A DNA stretch of 5,849 nt from Euryarchaeota archaeon UBA23 (GTDB lineage Archaea; Thermoplasmatota; Poseidoniia; Poseidoniales; Thalassarchaeaceae): positions 1-5,849 of the forward strand of contig DAIJ01000002.1 of the NCBI GenBank assembly GCA_002498725.1. The letters are read 5' to 3'. The position numbers and the translations under genes are program-made. This document shows, one piece after another, positions 1 to 5,780 of the stretch. Each line of letters begins with the position of its first letter. Position 1 is the stretch's first letter. The notes beneath the pieces were generated by a model that did not search any database, was not told where the DNA came from, and saw nothing but the letters and a program-made list of their open reading frames with translations.

Positions 1-108
1 GGATTATTTGTAGAATCATTTGATCTATACTTACCATTAATTGATAGAGAAGACAATCACGAGGCTTGGTTTGAGATACCCCCTTGGTGGGAACATCAGG
101 AATTGTGA
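1..108 (+). CDS. 3' end of an unidentified protein gene (partial)
   Basis: Frame 1 is open from the left edge to a TGA at 106-108 and gives 35 residues. The stretch is rich in acidic and aromatic residues and ends with EIPPWWEHQEL, which looks like real protein and not a chance frame. I do not recognise the family, and the start lies outside the window. The stop is only four bases before the ATG of the JAMM gene, so the two are probably one transcript. Because JAMM proteases in prokaryotes often sit beside E1/E2-like or ubiquitin-like genes, the missing part is worth identifying, but nothing in these 35 residues shows such a function. Confidence 0.6.
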   Translation, partial: GLFVESFDLYLPLIDREDNHEAWFEIPPWWEHQEL

Positions 109-112
109 TTAT

Positions 113-790
113 ATGATCCCCGAATGGATAATGAATGCAGCGAGAGAGTACAATAATCATTCATTTGAAAATCGAGATAGTTATGTTGCCGTTCTTCTGA
201 TGCCAATAAAAAATCTAGTTAAAATTCTGGATTGGACATTCCAGTCACTACCAGATGAAATCTTAGTTGGTATGGATCCTGATCCAGAAATACTTAACCC
301 AACAAAAGTAGAGAAAAAATACTTGGGAGATGAACATAATATAGACATGTTTGCTGGTCAAGGATACTTACTTGGAAAACCTCATCTTGTAAACAGAGGA
401 AACTCCTACGAAGTACATCATGTTCCTGAAGAATGGGTTGATGGAATTTTCGCTAAAGATAGAGGGTCGAGAGGCGGGCGCTTTACACATTGGCTTCATA
501 CTCATCCAAATGCACCTGCAATACCTAGTGAAGCAGATGCAGATGCATCACAATGGACAGAAGGTACTGATATGATTCTTGGAGTTAGGTTCACTCCAGA
601 AGGACATTTGCCTTGGTTTGAAAACGCAGATGGAGTTCGTAGACAATTGACTGAAAATGATGATTTAACTACATTAGGTAGAGCCAGAACAGGTCATCTG
701 ATTCATGGTCTTGAAATTATTTGTTTTCATCGTAGTGGACTTGGAATAAATCTTGTTTTGACAGATGATAAAGGAAATCCTATTGAGTGA
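113..790 (+). CDS. JAMM/MPN (Mov34/PAD-1) domain metalloprotease-like protein
   Basis: This 225-residue protein carries the zinc-binding signature of JAMM isopeptidases, H-x-H-x7-S-x2-D, as H129, H131, S139 and D142 within HTHPNAPAIPSEAD. Family members remove ubiquitin or ubiquitin-like tags, or trim such proteins, using a zinc-bound water activated by an upstream glutamate. The best candidate for that glutamate is E49, in PDEILVGM after a predicted helix, which resembles the P-x-E-V-M-G-L strand of RPN11. A second stretch, GQGYLLGK near residue 82-89, also resembles that strand but has no glutamate. The protein is soluble, with no signal peptide. The ATG at 113 is preferred over the in-frame TTG at 41, because the latter would lie deep in the upstream gene, whose frame looks coding. 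An AGGA at 98-101 is a weak ribosome site. The activity and target are not shown by the sequence. Confidence 0.85.
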   Translation: MIPEWIMNAAREYNNHSFENRDSYVAVLLMPIKNLVKILDWTFQSLPDEILVGMDPDPEILNPTKVEKKYLGDEHNIDMFAGQGYLLGKPHLVNRGNSYEVHHVPEEWVDGIFAKDRGSRGGRFTHWLHTHPNAPAIPSEADADASQWTEGTDMILGVRFTPEGHLPWFENADGVRRQLTENDDLTTLGRARTGHLIHGLEIICFHRSGLGINLVLTDDKGNPIE

Positions 791-791
791 T

Positions 792-1325
792 CTAATTAAA
801 TAAATGCTCTCGATAGTAAGCTAACTCATCAATACTTCCTCGAATATCATCTAGGGCACGATGGCCAGAGTTTTTCCTCCATTTTTTGACATTGGGGTAC
901 CAATTTTTAGCGAGTATTTTGATACTAGTAACATCAACGCTTCTGTAATGGAAAAAATCATGTAAATGTGGCATATATCTCCTCAAGAAACGTCTATCTT
1001 GGCCTATGGTATTACCGCAAAGAGGAGGTACTCCCTCTAGACAATGCTGCCTAAGAAATTCTATTGTATCAAGTTCTGCTTTTTTCATAGAAACTCCGTC
1101 TTCAGCAATCCTATCAAGAAGACCATTTTCAGTATGATGTGAAACATTCCAATTATCCATTTTTGCTAACTCATCATCTCCTACATTTATCACAAAGTTA
1201 GGACCTTCGGCGACAATTGACAAATCAGATTCGGTTACAATAGTTGCTATCTCTATGATTGTATTCTCATCTGGATCAAGACCCGTCATTTCGAGATCGA
1301 TCCAAACCAGCCTATCCTCTATCAT
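792..1325 (-). CDS. orn: Oligoribonuclease, DEDDh 3'-5' exonuclease
   Basis: The product degrades 2-5 nt RNA fragments to mononucleotides, the last step of RNA turnover, and in many bacteria also clears pGpG. The 177-residue protein is nearly colinear with E. coli Orn (181 aa) over its whole length. All catalytic positions are present: D10 and E12 in WIDLEMTGLDP, D110 in GNTIGQDRRFL, and H155 and D160 in GHRALDDIRGS. The family C-terminus ELAYYREH is also kept. The ATG at 1325 gives the family's normal N-terminus. An ATG at 1364 would add 13 residues with no counterpart, so it is rejected. No strong ribosome site precedes 1325, but a possible small ORF ends in an ATGA overlap with this start. 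The stop is one base from the convergent JAMM stop. Orn is typical of Proteobacteria, Actinobacteria and eukaryotes, and unusual if the host is an archaeon. Confidence 0.96.
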   Translation of the reverse strand: MIEDRLVWIDLEMTGLDPDENTIIEIATIVTESDLSIVAEGPNFVINVGDDELAKMDNWNVSHHTENGLLDRIAEDGVSMKKAELDTIEFLRQHCLEGVPPLCGNTIGQDRRFLRRYMPHLHDFFHYRSVDVTSIKILAKNWYPNVKKWRKNSGHRALDDIRGSIDELAYYREHLFN

Positions 1326-1393
1326 GACACTACCAAGAGTAGAACCACCATAGCAATTACCCAAGCTAACATAAACAAAAGTAACAACTTCAT
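1322..1393 (-). CDS. Possible 23-residue hydrophobic membrane peptide upstream of orn
   Basis: On the minus strand an ATG at 1391-1393 opens a 23-codon frame ending in TGA at 1322-1324. The peptide begins MKLLLLFMLAWVIAM and is hydrophobic to the end, with one lysine at position 2, as expected for one membrane helix. Its stop overlaps the orn start as ATGA, the usual arrangement for translational coupling, and orn itself has no clear ribosome site. Against it: no good ribosome site precedes its own ATG, T-rich DNA often yields hydrophobic frames by chance, and if real it leaves only 31 bp for the divergent promoters of orn and the MFS gene. No family is recognised. Confidence 0.4.
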   Translation of the reverse strand: MKLLLLFMLAWVIAMVVLLLVVS

Positions 1394-1424
1394 TAGAGGG
1401 ATTTCAATAGGTCACAATCAATAA
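1326..1424. promoter_or_regulatory. Divergent intergenic region between orn and the MFS gene
   Basis: The two genes are transcribed away from each other, so both promoters should lie in or near these 99 bp. The stretch is AT-rich. The ACATAAACAAAAG tract near 1369-1381 reads TTTGTTTATGT on the minus strand and is the best TATA-like element, roughly 45-55 bp from each start. I see no clear inverted repeat to suggest an operator. The region may be partly occupied by the small ORF that ends at the orn start. Confidence 0.35.
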
Positions 1425-2714
1425 GTGAATCTCAACGCAAAGATCGTGCGGAACGTGACGTACCTGGAATTATTCCGGGGCAATAGAGACTTTCGCCATC
1501 TATTTATTGCTAATTGGGTTTCAAATCTTGGAGATTGGTTTTCAGTAATTGCACTATTCATCTTAGCTGGAGAACAATCTGACGGATCTCCATTGGCAAT
1601 AGCGGCAGTGATAATTTTCCGTATGTTGGGGATGGCCATTGTTGAACCATTTACAGGGTTGCTAGCAGATAGATTTAGTCGGAAAAAATTAATGATTTTA
1701 TCAAATTTCATATCCTTGTCTATACTTCTTATTTTCGTATATTTTGATTTACTTAATAGTCTGATTATGATTTACATAATGGCATTTGCAATAATGCTAT
1801 CGCGTGCAATATATGATCCAGCGAGATATGCATATCTTCCAAATATCACAACTAGAGAAGAATTGCTAACAGCAAACGCTGTAGCATCTTTAGGATGGTC
1901 TGCTGCACTTGGTTTTGGTGCATCATTAGGCGGTTTTTCAATTGCATCTTATGGAGTTGAAACATCACTAATGATTGATGCTTCAACTTTCATAATGTCT
2001 ATTCTTATTCTTACCTCACTTCCTGAAGGAGGACCTTATCAAAATGAAATAAATAATAAACAAGATAGGCGAGTCTTGGCAGGTATTCTTGAAGGATGGA
2101 ATATTATCTTAACAAGACCTGAAATATTTAGAATAATTCTTGCAAAAGGTATGTGGTCAGTTGGAGGGGGAGCACAAATTTTCCTATTGATTCTAATTGG
2201 ATCAGAGGCGGGCTTTGGAACTGTTGCTACAGGTATTGGGGTACTCTATATGGCGAGAGGATGGGGTTCTGGTATAGGGCCAGCAGTTGCTCGTTGGGTA
2301 TTTCCTAAACGTAGTAAATGGCCCAGCATATTGCCATTCATGGTAATGACTAGTGGGCTCTTCTATATCCTAGTTGGATTAGTTCAGTGGAACAATCTAA
2401 TCATTATTCTTATATTTATTTCACATGCTACTAGTGGTGCAAATTGGGTATTCTCCACCACCATTATTCAAGAACGATCATCTGATGAATGGAGAGGTCG
2501 TGCCGCTGGTGCCGATTTCATGTTGATGTCATTAACCTCTGGTCTAAGCGCATTATTAGCGGCTTTAATGTTAGAATACAAAATATTTGATTTACGCGAG
2601 ACAATCATCCTTACAGCAAGTATGCAACTTATTGCTGGATTAATGTGGATGAAATTGGCTCTACCTGAAGAGAAAAAATGGATTAGGGGAAATGCCGCTT
2701 CAATAGAATCTTAA
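1425..2714 (+). CDS. MFS transporter, DHA3/EntS-like drug or siderophore exporter type
   Basis: This is a 429-residue inner-membrane carrier with about twelve hydrophobic segments, the usual length for the major facilitator superfamily. The cytoplasmic loop after helix 2 carries motif A, GLLADRFSRKK at residues 78-88. The N-terminal pattern FRGNRDFRHLFIANWVSNLGDW (residues 17-38) and the segment DPARYAYLPN...EELLTANAV (131-153) are typical of the subgroup that includes macrolide, enterobactin and multidrug exporters driven by proton antiport. The substrate cannot be told from sequence. The start is GTG at 1425, directly after an in-frame TAA. GTG codons at residues 8 and 11 are alternatives, and no convincing ribosome site separates them. 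The stop overlaps the convergent downstream gene through a shared TTAA. The gene looks intact. Confidence 0.9.
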   Translation: MNLNAKIVRNVTYLELFRGNRDFRHLFIANWVSNLGDWFSVIALFILAGEQSDGSPLAIAAVIIFRMLGMAIVEPFTGLLADRFSRKKLMILSNFISLSILLIFVYFDLLNSLIMIYIMAFAIMLSRAIYDPARYAYLPNITTREELLTANAVASLGWSAALGFGASLGGFSIASYGVETSLMIDASTFIMSILILTSLPEGGPYQNEINNKQDRRVLAGILEGWNIILTRPEIFRIILAKGMWSVGGGAQIFLLILIGSEAGFGTVATGIGVLYMARGWGSGIGPAVARWVFPKRSKWPSILPFMVMTSGLFYILVGLVQWNNLIIILIFISHATSGANWVFSTTIIQERSSDEWRGRAAGADFMLMSLTSGLSALLAALMLEYKIFDLRETIILTASMQLIAGLMWMKLALPEEKKWIRGNAASIES

Positions 2715-3520
2715 CCTATTACGCTTGGTAATAATTTCAATACTATCAAAGGGAAAAGTGAGAACATTACATTACTAAACATGGAATCACGAGTGGCTTG
2801 CATGTGTCGGTCAAGAATAAATTGCATTCTATTCTCGATTTTATCCGCTAGGCCCTCAGCAGGGTACTGTGCATATCCTAGACCATAATCAATCAAATCT
2901 GCTGCTTTATCTAATAATAAAACACCTAAATTTTTGATGCTGCTTGGTTTCTCAATTGCCATTTCCTCGCCATCTACAGAATGAGGAACTTCAATTGTCA
3001 TCCAAGGTCTTGGAACACGGAAAGACTCTATATTACGAAGAAAATCTCGACTTGCAAGTGCTCTCTCAATAGTACGCTTAACTCTCTCAAGATTCAATCG
3101 AGCCATCTTCTTAATAGATCTACGAGTGCGCATTACTCTTCTGAAATCCCATAAAATCCAATAAATTAGAGCGATTAATAGTATTTTTTCGCCTAAATTA
3201 GGAACTACTGACCAATTAGACCATCCTGGCTGCCCTATTGCAAATCTGGCAATTCCAGCTGCAATACTAGGAAGAATAAATGCAATAATTTCTTGTTTAA
3301 GAAGACCATCAAAACCATTGATTGGCAATCTGTCATAATTTTTCATTAACCATCTCCAATGACGCTTGCGTTCGCCCTTTGGTGCGAAAACAGATACCAA
3401 ATCCATTATCGGTCTTCTAAGAAGCCAAAAACGAAGAAGAAAGGGAATTAAAAGTGCGAAAATATAGCCCTCCCAAGGTGAGTTAGGAGGCCATTCCGGG
3501 ATGTCTGGCATCTCGAACAT
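2711..3520 (-). CDS. Membrane protein of unknown function, 269 aa
   Basis: I do not recognise the family. The protein has a Trp/Pro-rich N-terminus (MPDIPEWPPNSPW) and hydrophobic segments at about residues 17-35, 77-96 and 111-126. A long, strongly basic, probably helical cytoplasmic stretch follows at about 127-165 (RRVMRTRRSIKKMARL and onward). After a soluble middle part comes a C-terminal hydrophobic segment at about 247-267. The start at 3520 is supported by a GAGG seven bases upstream; M4 is a poorer alternative. The gene follows the 143-residue membrane protein by 41 bp on the same strand and is probably the last of the minus-strand run, ending in a 4-bp overlap with the stop of the convergent MFS gene. 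The basic stretch could contact nucleic acid, phospholipid head groups or a partner protein; this is speculation. Confidence 0.85.
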   Translation of the reverse strand: MFEMPDIPEWPPNSPWEGYIFALLIPFLLRFWLLRRPIMDLVSVFAPKGERKRHWRWLMKNYDRLPINGFDGLLKQEIIAFILPSIAAGIARFAIGQPGWSNWSVVPNLGEKILLIALIYWILWDFRRVMRTRRSIKKMARLNLERVKRTIERALASRDFLRNIESFRVPRPWMTIEVPHSVDGEEMAIEKPSSIKNLGVLLLDKAADLIDYGLGYAQYPAEGLADKIENRMQFILDRHMQATRDSMFSNVMFSLFPLIVLKLLPSVIG

Positions 3521-3527
3521 TGTACGT

Positions 3528-3531
3528 CCTC
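3528..3531 (-). promoter_or_regulatory. Ribosome binding site of the 269-aa membrane protein
   Basis: The minus strand reads GAGG, then seven bases, then the ATG at 3520. This fixes the start at 3520 and shows that this genome uses Shine-Dalgarno sites at least in some operon-internal positions. Confidence 0.65.
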
Positions 3532-3561
3532 AGTAGTACCCTAGCAATGAATCTCACTATC

Positions 3562-3993
3562 TTAGCGAGTTCGTGAATTCTGTCCTTGAGCCTCTATCAT
3601 AGCCGATCTTGCAAGAAGAATAACTAACGCTGCAGAAGAAATCAGAGTCGCTGCTAAATATGGAGAGGTTCTAATTAACATAAGACAAAAACCTATTATT
3701 CCACATGTATAACTAACTATTTCACATCTAGATGCAAGTTGATTTATTGATGCAGGAACCATAAATGGGTCATTATACTCGCGAATCATACGACTTAGAA
3801 GGATGTAGAGGCCCTGGAATGGTATGCCTATACAAAACAAAGCCATAGCAATTAGAAGTAATGTCTCGGGATCATCTGGATTTATCTCTGCCCCTTTCCA
3901 AAATAAGTTACTAAGCCCTACACTTAGAAGACCTGTGTGGATTAAAGCTGAGGTTGTAGATGCAGTTGTAGCCTCCACCGGGTCCGGAACCAT
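3562..3993 (-). CDS. Small integral membrane protein of unknown function, 143 aa
   Basis: No family is recognised. Three or four hydrophobic segments are visible, at about residues 14-31 (weak), 43-66, 92-108 and 111-130, with short loops and a basic C-terminus (NSRTR). The N-terminus is polar and Thr/Ser/Ala-rich (DPVEATTASTTSA) and does not look like a classical signal peptide. The ATG at 3993 is the only in-frame ATG before the first hydrophobic stretch; the ATG at 4000 is in another frame. A GGATAT about ten bases upstream is at best a weak ribosome site. It lies 52 bp downstream of the alkB-like gene on the same strand and 41 bp before the 269-residue membrane protein, so it is likely part of the same transcript. 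It might be an accessory subunit of either neighbour, but this is only position-based. Confidence 0.75.
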   Translation of the reverse strand: MVPDPVEATTASTTSALIHTGLLSVGLSNLFWKGAEINPDDPETLLLIAMALFCIGIPFQGLYILLSRMIREYNDPFMVPASINQLASRCEIVSYTCGIIGFCLMLIRTSPYLAATLISSAALVILLARSAMIEAQGQNSRTR

Positions 3994-4045
3994 TGTTCAT
4001 ATCCGATTAGTTCTGGTCTTGATAATTACGCCTGATTAATACCTT

Positions 4046-5092
4046 TCAAGAGTCATTACGAGGTATTCGATTAGCCATCGCACGTTTCCAAAGAGGTGGA
4101 ATCAAGCATGGCCACCAAGATGCATAGTAACCCCATCTAAGTGTGGGGGTATTTTCATATGGACGAAGTTTCCAGAAAGGTACGCTTGCTCGTAAGTGAT
4201 GATCTGAATGTCGCGTTAATTCCAATAGAGTCCATCTAGACCAGCGTGCTTCTGTATTCCATGAATGTTCTGCGGCAAATTTCTGGCCGTCTGAACGCCG
4301 AAGGCCCCAATGGCGAATATAATTCACATATTCTAGCGTTAGAATACTTATCAGAGAAAGTGCAAGCCATCCTACAGCAACAGATTGGCCGTCAAACCAA
4401 CCCATATATGTGGGAAAAAATGCTATTGTGACAACTGTAATTATCTGGGTGATAAGTCCTCTATATGACGGATTCTTCAATCCAGTACGACCTTTTTTGT
4501 TATGGACATTAACTGAAGACATGAATTGTCCGGGAATAGTGCTCATCCAGAATGACCACAGTCCTTGATCCACGCTAGCACTTGCTGAATCTCTGTCAGT
4601 ACTAACCCATTTATGATGAACATGATTATGTTCGTAGGTAAAATGAGTGTAATTAACAGAGAAAAGCAAAACGCGAGCGAGTCGCCACCCGGGACTTCCA
4701 CGTTTCTTATGCCCTAGTTCATGGGCAGTAACAATTGCAGATGCTGCCGCACTAAGTCCTGAAGAAAGAGCCCCGACAATTAGCCACCAAGTCATTCCCT
4801 CATGTGCTGCAAACCAGAAAAATGAACCAACAACAACAAGATGAAGGATTCCATGGGCCCATAACAATACCTCAAATGGAGTGCCTGACTCTCTTGGAGG
4901 TCTAGGTGTCTTAGATTCGCCCATTATTATATCCAAAATAGGCCCTATTCCCCACACTAGAATAACACCCATGGAAACAAAAATCTCATTCTCAATAACG
5001 CCCAGTATATTTCCAGAGATGGCAAGACATGGTGTTATTAGCCCTAGTAAATGGAAAAACCAAGGTTCCGGCCTCAACTCCACGTCACTCAT
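4046..5092 (-). CDS. alkB: AlkB-type membrane di-iron alkane/fatty acyl hydroxylase
   Basis: The family inserts one oxygen atom from O2 into the terminal carbon of alkanes or related chains, with electrons usually from rubredoxin. The 348-residue protein has about six membrane helices (roughly 13-32, 38-56, 74-96, 101-122, 213-230, 238-258). All nine iron-ligand histidines aligned with Pseudomonas AlkB are present: H124 and H128 (HELGH), H155, H159 and H160 (EHNHVHH), H261 (NYIRHWGL), and H295, H298 and H299 (RHSDHH). The alkane hydroxylase signature NYxEHYGL is altered to NYIRHWGL, so E is R and Y is W, and substrate range may differ. It is somewhat shorter than classical AlkB (about 400 aa), with no fused rubredoxin. 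The start at 5092 is set by a GAGGG five bases upstream, inside msrA, and the genes overlap by 8 bp. Membership of the AlkB/fatty acid desaturase-hydroxylase superfamily is firm; the exact substrate is not. Confidence 0.88.
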   Translation of the reverse strand: MSDVELRPEPWFFHLLGLITPCLAISGNILGVIENEIFVSMGVILVWGIGPILDIIMGESKTPRPPRESGTPFEVLLWAHGILHLVVVGSFFWFAAHEGMTWWLIVGALSSGLSAAASAIVTAHELGHKKRGSPGWRLARVLLFSVNYTHFTYEHNHVHHKWVSTDRDSASASVDQGLWSFWMSTIPGQFMSSVNVHNKKGRTGLKNPSYRGLITQIITVVTIAFFPTYMGWFDGQSVAVGWLALSLISILTLEYVNYIRHWGLRRSDGQKFAAEHSWNTEARWSRWTLLELTRHSDHHLRASVPFWKLRPYENTPTLRWGYYASWWPCLIPPLWKRAMANRIPRNDS

Positions 5093-5606
5093 ACAATCCC
5101 TCGTGTTTAGATCTAACTTTTGCTAATTTCGGAGAAATAACAATTCTACAATATGGATTTTGAGGATTATTTGCAAAATAATCTTGATGATAATTCTCAG
5201 CCTCATAGAAATTCTTCAATGGGCTTACTTCTGTGACAATATCTGAAACAAATGATTCTTTCAGGTTATTTATTACAATTTGAATATCTCGCTTCTGAAC
5301 TTCATTAGAATAGAACGCACAACTTCTATATTGTGGCCCTATATCATTACCTTGCCGATTTAATTGAGTTGGGTCATGAGAAGTAAAAAATACTTCAAGT
5401 AGATCTTTTCTTGATATTTTATCTGAATCGAATCTAACTTTGACTACCTCGGCATGCCCTGTAGTCTTAGTGCAAATTTGCTCATATGTTGGATTCTTAA
5501 CATGCCCTCCACTATATCCTGAAATTACGCTAGAAACTCCTCGTAAACTACCAAGTGCGGCTTCAGTACACCAGAAGCACCCTCCACCAAGTACTATTTC
5601 TTCCAT
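5085..5606 (-). CDS. msrA: Peptide methionine-(S)-S-oxide reductase MsrA
   Basis: MsrA reduces the S-epimer of methionine sulfoxide in proteins and free methionine sulfoxide, repairing oxidative damage in the cytoplasm. The 173-residue protein has the signature GGGCFWCTEA with the nucleophilic cysteine C10 and a second cysteine C13. It is followed by SGYSGGHVKNPTYEQIC, the TTGHAEVVKV strand with E53, the GNDIGPQYRS loop (D88, Y93) that lines the substrate pocket, and FYEAENYHQDYF near the end. C153 (NPYC) is a possible resolving cysteine. No MsrB domain is fused. The ATG at 5606 places the catalytic cysteine at position 10, normal for short MsrA forms, and has AAGGG five bases upstream. The stop overlaps the alkB start by 8 bp and the upstream 39-residue ORF ends one base before the ATG, so all three are probably co-transcribed. 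Confidence 0.97.
   Translation of the reverse strand: MEEIVLGGGCFWCTEAALGSLRGVSSVISGYSGGHVKNPTYEQICTKTTGHAEVVKVRFDSDKISRKDLLEVFFTSHDPTQLNRQGNDIGPQYRSCAFYSNEVQKRDIQIVINNLKESFVSDIVTEVSPLKNFYEAENYHQDYFANNPQNPYCRIVISPKLAKVRSKHEGLYE
5098..5102 (-). promoter_or_regulatory. Ribosome binding site of alkB inside msrA
   Basis: The minus strand reads GAGGG, five bases, then the ATG at 5092. The site lies within the last codons of msrA, so translation of the two genes is likely coupled. Confidence 0.75.
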
Positions 5607-5607
5607 A

Positions 5608-5727
5608 TTATCCCTTTTTAGATTTATAAAAACGCCGCCAAAGAAATGCTACAATACCCAGAATAGCAATAGCCCAACCGGGAATTATCAGCAAAACTGC
5701 AACTATCGCGGCAGCCTCTTCTAACAC
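5608..5727 (-). CDS. Small single-helix membrane protein, 39 aa
   Basis: On the minus strand GTG at 5725-5727 opens a 39-codon frame ending in TAA at 5608-5610, one base before the msrA ATG. After an acidic start (VLEEAAA) comes a hydrophobic helix at about residues 5-30, with a Pro-Gly-Trp in the middle, then a basic tail (WRRFYKSKKG). This is the charge pattern of a single-pass protein with the tail in the cytoplasm. It fills most of the gap between guaB and msrA, and its stop also helps place the msrA ribosome site. No ribosome site precedes the GTG, and the frame stays open further upstream to a TTG, so the start is uncertain. No family is recognised. Confidence 0.6.
   Translation of the reverse strand: MLEEAAAIVAVLLIIPGWAIAILGIVAFLWRRFYKSKKG
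5612..5616 (-). promoter_or_regulatory. Ribosome binding site of msrA
   Basis: The minus strand reads AAGGG five bases before the msrA ATG. It overlaps the last codons (Lys-Lys-Gly) of the 39-residue ORF, consistent with coupled translation. Confidence 0.5.
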
Positions 5728-5763
5728 GTAGTTGAGATAGTAATGGTTGTAATTAACTCTTGT

Positions 5764-5780
5764 AAAAGAAGACAAAACAA
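5764..5780 (-). terminator. Possible T-rich terminator after guaB
   Basis: Immediately after the guaB stop the minus strand reads TTGTTTTGTCTTCTTTT, a pyrimidine run of the kind that ends archaeal transcripts. No stem-loop precedes it. If it acts, the 39-residue ORF and msrA would need their own promoter within the remaining 36 bp, where I see no convincing TATA box, so read-through is just as likely. Confidence 0.3.

Noticed and set aside
41..112. N-terminal extension of the JAMM protein from a TTG at 41
   Set aside because: It overlaps the upstream gene by 68 bases in a different frame, and the upstream frame reads like real protein. The ATG at 113, just after that gene's stop, is the simpler start.
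1326..1364. Thirteen-residue N-terminal extension of oligoribonuclease from the ATG at 1364
   Set aside because: The E. coli protein aligns from the ATG at 1325, and the extra residues are polar and unlike any Orn N-terminus.
1418..1711. Open frame on the minus strand inside the MFS gene
   Set aside because: It lies antisense to an intact, well-recognised transporter and its translation has no family features.
3824..4039. Open frame on the plus strand across the 143-residue membrane protein gene
   Set aside because: Antisense shadow; it lies over a better-supported gene with membrane segments and operon spacing.
4246..4431. Open frame on the plus strand inside alkB
   Set aside because: Antisense to the region coding the conserved AlkB histidine motifs; no motif or ribosome site of its own.
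4881..5126. Open frame on the plus strand over the alkB start and msrA end
   Set aside because: Antisense to two firmly identified genes.
5440..5724. Open frame on the plus strand over the msrA start and the small ORF
   Set aside because: Antisense to the MsrA catalytic motif; the translation is low-complexity Pro/Ser/Asn with no recognisable domain.
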